DNA of 64,000 nucleotides from Paraflavisolibacter caeni (lineage in GTDB: Bacteria; Bacteroidota; Bacteroidia; Chitinophagales; Chitinophagaceae), in the NCBI RefSeq assembly GCF_025628885.1, contig NZ_JAOTIF010000001.1:372001-436000 (forward strand), written 5' to 3'. Each line of letters starts with the position of its first letter. Position 1 is the stretch's first letter. A model generated the notes under the pieces. The model saw only the letters and a list, made by a program, of their open reading frames with translations, made no database searches and had not been told where the DNA came from. Below, piece by piece: positions 17,141-24,119 of the stretch. Both the position numbers and the translations under genes were made by a program.

Positions 17141-17822
17141 CCATTTATCCCCTAAAGCTACTCCTACCCATCCACAACCAAAAACCTCTTGGCCGATTTG
17201 GCATAAAATGGCAGGAAATGACCGCTTTTGTCCGCTTCCCCTTCAGGTTTCCAGTAGGGATCCTTCGTACCTCAAGTATACCTGAAGCATACCATCAGTA
17301 TACCTAGAGTAGGACAACAGTATGCCTCCTTCGTTCCTAAACCTCAAAAAAGCATCTTTTCTTCCCTTTCTCAATCTCCAATAAAACCCCGACTCCTCCA
17401 TTAAAAAATCCTATTCATCCCTTTCTAATCGGGCAAATCCGCGGTTCATCTTTCGTTCCTCAGCCCTACCTGAGCCCTACTGAATCCATAGCTAAGCCTA
17501 GGAAAAGCCTAGAAAACCACTTTTACCCCACCAATCTCCTAATATCATTCCCCTCACCCCATTTTCAAATTGTCAAAACCTGTTCCGCTCCGCGGGGTTA
17601 TCTAATAATAATATCCCCATAGCCAGATCAACCTTTGACCAAAACAATCAGCATTCCAATCTACTTCTGGTTACCTCTTCCACAATAAACCCAAAATTTT
17701 TCCAAGGCATCGTTCCCGATAACGTTTGCGTAAAAAATTATGGGCCTATCAGCTTCTGTTTCTGGTAAATTAAATACACTTGCCTTTACAGTTCATCTAA
17801 AAGCCTTAATACATTCTTCCAT
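17141..17822. other. Intergenic region carrying 11-bp-period repeats, upstream of the pectin operon
   Basis: No gene is visible in these 680 bp. The left part holds the repeat blocks 17271-17336 and 17461-17515. The right part, upstream of the first pectinesterase, has a near-consensus -7 element TACACTTG around 17774, about 50 bases before the start codon, so the operon promoter is probably there. Confidence 0.45.
17271..17515. repeat. 11-bp-period repeat array A (two blocks)
   Basis: Six consecutive 11-mers at 17271-17336 begin CTCAAGTATAC, CTGAAGCATAC, CATCAGTATAC and then decay. A second block at 17461-17515 has five 11-mers with another word (CAGCCCTACCT, GAGCCCTACTG, AATCCATAGCT, AAGCCTAGGAA, AAGCCTAGAAA). 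The flank CCTTCGTAC immediately before the first block is shared with array B at 35 kb. Confidence 0.75.
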
Positions 17823-18782
17823 ATGATGAAATATTGTCTCCAGTTGATCCTGTGCTTGCTGTTGGTCTCTTCTTCAGTTTTCGCTAATGCAGTCTATGAT
17901 TTTATAGTAGCACAAGATGGCAGTGGCAACTTCAAAACAGTCCAGGAAGCCATCAACGCTGTTCCCGACTTCCGCAAAAAAGAAACAAGGATCCTGATCA
18001 AAAATGGTGTCTATAAAGAAAAGCTGGTATTAGCTGAAAGCAAGCAGTTTGTCACCTTTATTGGTGAAAGCCTGGACAAGACCATCATCACCTACGATGA
18101 TTACGCTCAGAAGAAAAACATCTTTGGTGAAGAAAAGGGCACTTCCGGCTCCTCAGGGTTTTACATTTATGGCCACAATTTCACGGCGGAAAATATTACT
18201 TTCCAGAATACAGCCGGGCCAGTAGGACAGGCCGTTGCCGTTTTTGTATCCGGCGACAGGGTGCAGTTCAAAAACTGCAGGTTTCTTGGTTTCCAGGATA
18301 CTTTGTATACCTACGGCCGCGAGAGCAGGCAATACTACAAGAATTGTTATATAGAAGGCACTGTAGATTTTATTTTCGGGTCTTCTACTGCCGTTTTTGA
18401 TAGTTGTACTTTATTTGGTAAAACATCCGGCTACTTCACTGCGGCTTCAACTCCTGAAAATAAAAAGTTTGGGTATGTGTTCCTGAACTGTCATCTGACA
18501 GGCAATGCTCCTGAAGCTTCATTCCTCCTGGGAAGGCCTTGGAGACCTTATGCTAAAACCGTTTTCATTAATTGCAGGCTGGATAAAATAGTGCGTGCTG
18601 AAGGCTGGAGCAACTGGAGTAATGCTGCTAATGAAAAGACGGCCTTTTACGCTGAATACAAAACATTTGGCGATGGCGCCGCTGCAGGTGACAGGGCTAC
18701 CTGGTCGCACCAGTTAACCGATTCAGAAGCAAACCTGTATACCCTGAAGAACATTTTCGGCGATTGGGAACCAACCAAATAA
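17823..18782 (+). CDS. Pectinesterase (carbohydrate esterase family 8)
   Basis: Removes methyl esters from pectin homogalacturonan. A 319-residue protein with a signal peptide ending near SSVFANA, so periplasmic or surface located. It is a right-handed beta helix with all CE8 signatures: the N-terminal VAQDGSGNFKTVQEAINAVP, QAVAV, FQDTLYT with the oxyanion-hole Gln, the catalytic Asp in DFIFGSSTAVF, and the Arg in LGRPWRPY. First gene of a five-gene same-strand run; the next gene, another CE8, begins 54 bp later after a short ATTCACC-type repeat. ATG 17823 is followed directly by a second ATG, either of which may be used. Confidence 0.93.
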   Translation: MMKYCLQLILCLLLVSSSVFANAVYDFIVAQDGSGNFKTVQEAINAVPDFRKKETRILIKNGVYKEKLVLAESKQFVTFIGESLDKTIITYDDYAQKKNIFGEEKGTSGSSGFYIYGHNFTAENITFQNTAGPVGQAVAVFVSGDRVQFKNCRFLGFQDTLYTYGRESRQYYKNCYIEGTVDFIFGSSTAVFDSCTLFGKTSGYFTAASTPENKKFGYVFLNCHLTGNAPEASFLLGRPWRPYAKTVFINCRLDKIVRAEGWSNWSNAANEKTAFYAEYKTFGDGAAAGDRATWSHQLTDSEANLYTLKNIFGDWEPTK

Positions 18783-18836
18783 ATTACCAATTGCCAATTC
18801 ACCATTGACCATCGTCCATTCACCATTCACCTTCAA
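18783..18836. repeat. Short-word intergenic repeat (CCATTCAC/CCATTGAC)
   Basis: The gap between the two pectinesterases is almost wholly made of variants of one word: CAATTGCCAATTCACC, CCATTGACC, CCATCGTCC, CCATTCACC, CCATTCACC. The same word recurs inside the 3' end of the gene at 16532-17140. Confidence 0.6.
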
Positions 18837-19838
18837 ATGAAGCAATTCATGTATAAACTATTGTTCCTTACCTTATTTTCCTTTTTTGTTGTTTGCACTT
18901 TTGCCCAGACTGTTAACTACCCATCCAGGTTCACCGTAGCTAAAGATGGGAGCGGCGACTTCAAGACCATCCAGGAAGCTGTGAATGCAGTGCGTGATCT
19001 TTCCCAACAGCAGGTAACTATTTATATCAAGAATGGCGTCTATAATGAAAAGCTGGTGATTCCTTCCTGGAAAAAAAGAATATCACTGGTTGGACAGAGT
19101 AAAGACAGTACGGTGATCTGCAATGACGATTATTCCGGCAAAGCTTACCCTGGAGGAAAGGATGCTTTTGGAAAAGATAAATTCACTACTTACACTTCAT
19201 ACACAGTGTTGGTACAGGGTGATGACTGCAGCATAGAAAACCTGTCCATCAAAAACACTGCGGGCAGAGTAGGACAGGCTGTAGCCCTGCACGTGGAAGG
19301 CGACAGGTTCGTAGCTGTCAACTGCATACTCACCGGCAACCAGGATACCTTATATACGGCAACCAACAATAGTCGCCAGTATTATAAAGACTGTTATATA
19401 GAAGGTACGACAGACTTTATCTTCGGTGAAGCCACTGTTGTGTTCCGGAACTGCACCATCAAAAGCCTGACCAATTCCTACATCACGGCTGCATCTACTA
19501 CTCCGATGCAGAAGTTTGGCTATGTCTTTTTTGATTGTAGGCTGGTTGCAGATTCCTCTGCAACTAAAGTTTTACTCGGAAGGCCCTGGAGACCGAATGC
19601 AAAGACTGTTTTTATCAATACGGAAATGGGCAGCCATATTCATCCTGTTGCCTGGGACAACTGGCGCAACCCGGAAAATGAAAGGACTGTTCTTTATGCA
19701 GAATACAAGAGCAGGGGAGAGGGGGCAAAAATCAAGGAAAGAGCGAAGTGGTCTAAACAATTGTCCCGCAGGGAGGTAAAAAAATATACCCTGGAAAAGA
19801 TCTTTAATTTAGAAGTTTCATGGATTCCAAGAGTGTAG
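18837..19838 (+). CDS. Pectinesterase (carbohydrate esterase family 8), second copy
   Basis: A 333-residue paralogue of the preceding gene with signal peptide ending VVCTFAQ. The CE8 motifs are intact: VAKDGSGDFKTIQEAVNAV, QAVALHVEGD, NQDTLYT, the catalytic DFIFGEATVVF and LGRPWRPNAKTVF. Relative to the first copy it has an insertion near residue 100 (GKAYPGGKDAFGKDKFTTYT), a loop near the substrate groove, so the two may prefer differently methylated pectin. It is followed by two esterases and an acetylesterase, which fits pectin side-group removal. Confidence 0.93.
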   Translation: MKQFMYKLLFLTLFSFFVVCTFAQTVNYPSRFTVAKDGSGDFKTIQEAVNAVRDLSQQQVTIYIKNGVYNEKLVIPSWKKRISLVGQSKDSTVICNDDYSGKAYPGGKDAFGKDKFTTYTSYTVLVQGDDCSIENLSIKNTAGRVGQAVALHVEGDRFVAVNCILTGNQDTLYTATNNSRQYYKDCYIEGTTDFIFGEATVVFRNCTIKSLTNSYITAASTTPMQKFGYVFFDCRLVADSSATKVLLGRPWRPNAKTVFINTEMGSHIHPVAWDNWRNPENERTVLYAEYKSRGEGAKIKERAKWSKQLSRREVKKYTLEKIFNLEVSWIPRV

Positions 19839-19878
19839 GTAGCTCATTCTTGCTATTAATTTTTCAACCCCTTTCAAT

Positions 19879-20805
19879 ATGTTGCGCTTTACGTTTTTGA
19901 TACTATTGGTTGGCTTTACTTTTTTGCAAGCAATGGCACAGGAGTTCATTCCACTTTGGCCAAAAGGAAAAATGCCGAACTCAAAGGGCATGAACCTGAA
20001 AGATAGCATTGCCAATGAAAGGGTCTACCGTGTGGGTACACCCGGCATGTATGCCTTCTTGCCATCCGCCCAGGAAAATAAAGGCGGGGCAGTGATCATT
20101 TGCCCTGGTGGTGGTTATGAACGATTGGCTTATGTCATCAGTGGTACCCAGTTGGCCAAATGGTTCAATACCATGGGCATGAGTGCTTTTGTTCTGAATT
20201 ACCGTTTGCCCAACTCCCCGGATCTGAAACAAAGAGAATTAGGCCCTTTACAGGATGTACAGAGAGCTATTCGTGTTGTACGTGCCAATGCATCCAAATG
20301 GGGCATCAAAGGCGATAAAATTGGCGTACAGGGCTCTTCTGCCGGAGGTCACCTGGCTGCCATGGCGGGTACGCAAACAAACGATGTTTCTGCTATTGGT
20401 GATTCATTGAATGCTATTTCTTTTCGACCTGATTTCATGATCCTGGTGTCCCCGGTGATTAACCTGGGGCCTTATGCACATGCAGGCAGCCGCAAGAACC
20501 TGTTGGGAGAAGATGCATCCAGTGAGCTCATAGAGAAATTCTCCCAGGAAACACAAGTGACCAGTACAACGCCGCCTGCCTTCCTGGTACATGCCTTTAA
20601 CGATAAAACAGTGAGTGCACGGAATAGCTTACTGTTCTATGGGGCTTTGCTGGAGAAAGGCGTATCAGCCAGCCTGCATATTTTCCCGCAGGGTGGTCAT
20701 GCTATTGCATTGCGCAATAATCCTGGTTCTACAGAACAATGGACGTCCTTATGTGAAGCCTGGATGATTGAAATGGGCATTATTCCTCAAACCTTGAATA
20801 AATAA
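19879..20805 (+). CDS. Exported alpha/beta-hydrolase esterase (BD-FAE/acetyl-esterase type)
   Basis: A 308-residue protein with a signal peptide (cleavage near AMAQ). The oxyanion-hole motif PGGGY lies at residues 76-80, the nucleophile elbow GSSAGGH has Ser154, an Asp lies in the C-terminal FNDKTVS loop, and the catalytic His is in PQGGHAI. This is the fold of small acetyl/feruloyl esterases of polysaccharide loci. Between pectinesterases and an acetylesterase, removal of acetyl groups from pectin is the likely job, but substrate is inferred. The gene starts 40 bp after the CE8 gene and ends 8 bp before the next esterase. Confidence 0.82.
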   Translation: MLRFTFLILLVGFTFLQAMAQEFIPLWPKGKMPNSKGMNLKDSIANERVYRVGTPGMYAFLPSAQENKGGAVIICPGGGYERLAYVISGTQLAKWFNTMGMSAFVLNYRLPNSPDLKQRELGPLQDVQRAIRVVRANASKWGIKGDKIGVQGSSAGGHLAAMAGTQTNDVSAIGDSLNAISFRPDFMILVSPVINLGPYAHAGSRKNLLGEDASSELIEKFSQETQVTSTTPPAFLVHAFNDKTVSARNSLLFYGALLEKGVSASLHIFPQGGHAIALRNNPGSTEQWTSLCEAWMIEMGIIPQTLNK

Positions 20806-20813
20806 AATAACAA

Positions 20814-21758
20814 ATGAAATTCCTGGTTGCCTGGGTATTGATGATACCTGTTCTTGTTACCGCACAAAGTATTCCAAGAGATACCTCCTTTACGGTTTAT
20901 GGCACTTATATCAAAGAAAGTAAGGGCCGGCCTTATATCCGGGTAGCACAACCGGCAATGCCTGAAGGCGTAAAGAGCAAAGAGAACATTATTTACAGTA
21001 CTATGGGTAACAGGGAGTTGTCTGCAGATGTGTTTTATCCTGCAAAGAAATCAAAGAAAGGGTATCCGGCAGTGGTCATGATCTTTGGAGGAGGATGGAG
21101 GTCCGGAGATAAATCTCAGAATGTTCCCATAGCGCAACAATTGGCAGCAAAGGGTTATGTGGCCATGACCATTGAATACCGGCTTTCACAGGAGGCTCAA
21201 TATCCTGCTGCCGTACAGGATGTAAAGGCGGCCATCAGGTGGCTCCGGGCGAATGCGAAACAATACAATATTGATAAAAGTAAAATTGCAACCTTAGGCA
21301 TGTCCGCAGGCGGACAGTTGGCTGCTTTGGCAGGTACAACTAATGGCATAGCAAAGTTTGAAGGCCCAGGTGGCAATGCAAAGCAGTCGAGTGATGTGGA
21401 GGCGATTGTAAATATTGATGGCACGCTTGCTTTCCATCACCCGGAATCGGTAGAAGGAAAAGCTGCTTCAGAGTTCTTAGGTGGCACTTACCAGGAAAAG
21501 CCGGAGGTATGGGAAGAAGCTGCTCCCCTGAATCATACAGGTAAGCATACGCCGCCCATTATTTTTATCAACAGCTCCATTCCCCGCTTTCATGCTGGTA
21601 GGGATGACATGATCAGGATTCTTGACAAGTATGGGATCTATCATGAAGAGCATACCTTACCCGACACACCGCATCCTTTCTGGTTCTTTCATCCATGGTT
21701 TGAACCTACAGTCAATTATACTGTTCAGTTTTTGGATAAGGTGTTCAAAAAGAAATAA
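20814..21758 (+). CDS. Exported alpha/beta-hydrolase esterase, second type
   Basis: A 314-residue protein with a short signal peptide ending VLVTAQ. Motifs: oxyanion hole FGGGWRSGDK (about 91-100), nucleophile GMSAGGQ with Ser164, and an HPFWFFHPWF region carrying the candidate catalytic His. It belongs to the same broad superfamily as its neighbour but is only distantly similar; the DADVFYPAKK-like segment and HPESVEGKAASEFLGG insertion are typical of BD-FAE-like carboxylesterases. Start is 8 bp after the previous stop, so the two are co-translated in one operon. Confidence 0.82.
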   Translation: MKFLVAWVLMIPVLVTAQSIPRDTSFTVYGTYIKESKGRPYIRVAQPAMPEGVKSKENIIYSTMGNRELSADVFYPAKKSKKGYPAVVMIFGGGWRSGDKSQNVPIAQQLAAKGYVAMTIEYRLSQEAQYPAAVQDVKAAIRWLRANAKQYNIDKSKIATLGMSAGGQLAALAGTTNGIAKFEGPGGNAKQSSDVEAIVNIDGTLAFHHPESVEGKAASEFLGGTYQEKPEVWEEAAPLNHTGKHTPPIIFINSSIPRFHAGRDDMIRILDKYGIYHEEHTLPDTPHPFWFFHPWFEPTVNYTVQFLDKVFKKK

Positions 21759-21812
21759 GCAATTGACGATATTCCTAAATATCGAAATCACAAAATCAGT
21801 AATTTAATCATC

Positions 21813-22577
21813 ATGTCACATCGTTTTTTTAAAGTATTCGGACTGTTCAGTGTCCTCTTCCTCTTGTCTTTCACAATGGCTCCCAGGAAGATCAAAGTAT
21901 ATCTCATTGGTGATTCTACCATGTCGATCAAGCAATCGAAAGCCTATCCCGAAACTGGCTGGGGTATGCCGTTTGTTTACTTCTTCGATTCAACTGTTGA
22001 AGTGGACAACCGTGCGCAAAACGGCCGCAGTACCAGGACGTTTATTGAGGAAGGCCGCTGGCAGCCTGTGACTGAGAACCTTCAAGCAGGTGATTATGTC
22101 TTCATCCAGTTTGGTCATAATGATGAAGTGCCTACAAAGAAAAGTTATACTACTGAAGATGCTTTCAAGGCCAACCTGGCGAAGTTTATAAATGAAACAA
22201 GAGCCAAAAAAGCAACTCCTGTTTTGATCACGCCTGCAGCACGCAGATCATTTGATTCTACCACAGGCAAGATCAAGGGTACTCACGATATATATTCAGC
22301 TCTTGTACGTTCTGTTGCTGTAGCATACAAAACACCTTTAATTGATTTGGACAAGCAAAGCCAGGACTTATTGCAGTCATTTGGTGTAGAAGGCTCAAGA
22401 CTTTTATTCAACCAATTGAAACCCGGTGAACATCCCAATTATCCCAAAGGTGTTGAAGACAATACACACTTCAATGAATTGGGAGCGCGTAAAATGGCGC
22501 AGATCGTATTGGCTGATATAAAAGACCTGAAACTTGAATTGGCAGATAGGATTGTAAATTCCGGAGTGAAGAAATGA
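21813..22577 (+). CDS. Rhamnogalacturonan acetylesterase-like SGNH hydrolase (CE12-like)
   Basis: A 254-residue exported SGNH hydrolase. Block I GDSTMS carries the nucleophile Ser35, block II has NGRSTRTF, block III QFGHND, and block V DNTHFN provides Asp216 and His219. The family removes acetyl groups from the rhamnogalacturonan I backbone of pectin. Last gene of the pectin run; it lies 54 bp after the esterase. With two CE8 enzymes and two esterases it makes an all-esterase operon; no lyase or glycoside hydrolase of pectin is in the window. Confidence 0.88.
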   Translation: MSHRFFKVFGLFSVLFLLSFTMAPRKIKVYLIGDSTMSIKQSKAYPETGWGMPFVYFFDSTVEVDNRAQNGRSTRTFIEEGRWQPVTENLQAGDYVFIQFGHNDEVPTKKSYTTEDAFKANLAKFINETRAKKATPVLITPAARRSFDSTTGKIKGTHDIYSALVRSVAVAYKTPLIDLDKQSQDLLQSFGVEGSRLLFNQLKPGEHPNYPKGVEDNTHFNELGARKMAQIVLADIKDLKLELADRIVNSGVKK

Positions 22578-22644
22578 TGTGACTCAGCATCCCGGTGCAG
22601 TATACCTGAAGAAGTATGCTGCACCCGGAATGCTAATGATTTTA

Positions 22645-23559
22645 TTAGTTGGCAAGATAAACCTGCACTTTATTTTCTTCCGATAGCTTCATATGTTTTG
22701 ACAGCTGATTGATGAAGCTTGCCATATAGGATGGAATTGTTTTATTTTTTAACACACCTGCATACCAGGTTCTCTTAAGGCCCCTCCTGGTTATTTTAAC
22801 TGCATTCAACTCTTTAGACTTTAAATAACGGGCCGCCACCCATTGCGGTTGTACCGTTACTCCTATTCCTGCTTTCACCATTTCAAGGATAGCCTCTGTC
22901 AGCATCACCTGGTATAACTTGACAGGTTTTCCATTCTGAAAAATAAGGTTGTACATTCTACTTTCCTCAAGGGGAATATTATACATGATGTATGATTCCT
23001 GTTGAAAAGCTTCTATCTCTATCCATTTACGCTTTGTCCACGGATGTCCTGGTGACACAATGGCAAAAAGTTCATCTGAGAACAAAGGCGTATATACAAG
23101 GTTTTTGTTTTTGTTGTCTTCAAAAATGCCAACATCTATTTTGTTTTCTAAAAGATTTGCTAAGGCATGCCTTGTCGCTTCTGCCTTTATGTGTATATCT
23201 ACTTTTGGATAAAGAGCTTGAAATGCTCTTAGAAATCCTGATAACCAGGGATAGGAAGTATAACATTCCGTGCTGAGCCGGATATCACCACAATCCTTTT
23301 CCGTCATCAAACGGATCTGCCTTGTGGTTCTTTCCACTTCATCCAGTATACGTTGGCTCGATAACAATACAACCTCACCTTCCTTCGTAAGCAGCATTTG
23401 CTTGTTTTGACGGATAAATAGTTGTGCCTGGAAATGATCTTCAATTTCTCTTAACTGATGACTTAATGCTGATTGCGAGAGATAAAGGTTTTCAGCAGCC
23501 TTTGTAAGGCTTTTTGTGCGGGCAACTTCCTGGATCATTTTAAGATGTCGAAGTTCCAT
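22645..23559 (-). CDS. LysR-family transcriptional regulator
   Basis: A 304-residue regulator with an N-terminal winged helix-turn-helix (residues 1-60: LKMIQEVARTKSLTKAAENL, then LSQSALSHQLREIE) and a two-lobe effector-binding domain (about 90-295). It converges with the pectin operon and is divergent from the PepSY-like gene at 23667; the 107 bp between them contain an inverted repeat and a consensus promoter. It may control the divergent gene, itself, or the pectin operon; position favours the first two. Effector unknown. Confidence 0.9.
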   Translation of the reverse strand: MELRHLKMIQEVARTKSLTKAAENLYLSQSALSHQLREIEDHFQAQLFIRQNKQMLLTKEGEVVLLSSQRILDEVERTTRQIRLMTEKDCGDIRLSTECYTSYPWLSGFLRAFQALYPKVDIHIKAEATRHALANLLENKIDVGIFEDNKNKNLVYTPLFSDELFAIVSPGHPWTKRKWIEIEAFQQESYIMYNIPLEESRMYNLIFQNGKPVKLYQVMLTEAILEMVKAGIGVTVQPQWVAARYLKSKELNAVKITRRGLKRTWYAGVLKNKTIPSYMASFINQLSKHMKLSEENKVQVYLAN

Positions 23560-23560
23560 A

Positions 23561-23612
23561 TGTATGAATATTGCTAATGGTTATTACAAAAATAATTCAA
23601 TTTGCTCATACA
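23561..23612. promoter_or_regulatory. Candidate LysR operator: inverted repeat TGTATGA...TCATACA
   Basis: TGTATGA at 23561-23567, just upstream of the LysR start, and its reverse complement TCATACA at 23606-23612. A direct repeat CTAATGGTTA lies at about 23574 and 23616. The right arm lies within the spacer between the -33 and -7 elements of the rightward promoter, so binding could control both directions. Confidence 0.4.
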
Positions 23613-23630
23613 TACTAATGGTTAATTTTG
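23601..23630 (+). promoter_or_regulatory. Bacteroidota-type promoter of the PepSY-like gene
   Basis: TTTG (23601-23604), an 18-base spacer and TAATTTTG (23623-23630) match the -33 TTTG / -7 TAnnTTTG consensus of Bacteroidota. Transcription would begin near 23637, leaving a leader of about 30 bases. Confidence 0.65.
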
Positions 23631-23666
23631 GTTCAGCGAAAAGCCTTTAACCTCAAAATCTTATTT

Positions 23667-24113
23667 ATGAAACTGATTCTTTTAACCTTCGCATTGCTGA
23701 TAACAGAAGTGCTTTATTGTGCAACTCCGGACATGAGTGATACTATTGAAAAAGACTTCAGGAATGCTTTTCCCAAAGCCGAGCAGGTAAAATGGTATAA
23801 GACTGATTTGATGTACGAGGTCGTTTTTATAAATGACCAGGTGAGCTGTAGAATGAGGTTTTTGCTCAACGGTACAATTGATAGAACCATTCGTTATTAT
23901 ACTGAAGAACACTTGCCTCCGTTTATCTTGTCCAAGATCAAAAGAAAATTTGCTGGCAAAAAAGTATATGGTGTTACTGAAGATACCTCAGAGGACGGAG
24001 TTACTTACTACATTGTCCTGGAAGATGAAGATCACTGGTTGCATATTCAATCAGATGCAATTGGTAATACCATCATTACCAATCAGTATAAAAAGAATAG
24101 GAATGTAAAATGA
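23667..24113 (+). CDS. PepSY-like exported protein
   Basis: A 148-residue protein starting at ATG 23667, which gives a clean signal peptide (MKLILLTFALLITEVLYC). The mature part carries a PepSY-like pattern: an N-terminal helix ending FRNAFPKAEQVKWYKTD, a strand YEVVFINDQVSCRMRF, then helix HLPPFILSKIKRKFAGKKV and strands GVTYYIVLEDEDHW. Such proteins are periplasmic and of unknown role. It has its own promoter and is divergent from the LysR gene. Its stop is 6 bp before the end of the convergent membrane protein gene. Confidence 0.65.
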   Translation: MKLILLTFALLITEVLYCATPDMSDTIEKDFRNAFPKAEQVKWYKTDLMYEVVFINDQVSCRMRFLLNGTIDRTIRYYTEEHLPPFILSKIKRKFAGKKVYGVTEDTSEDGVTYYIVLEDEDHWLHIQSDAIGNTIITNQYKKNRNVK

Positions 24114-24119
24114 AGAATA

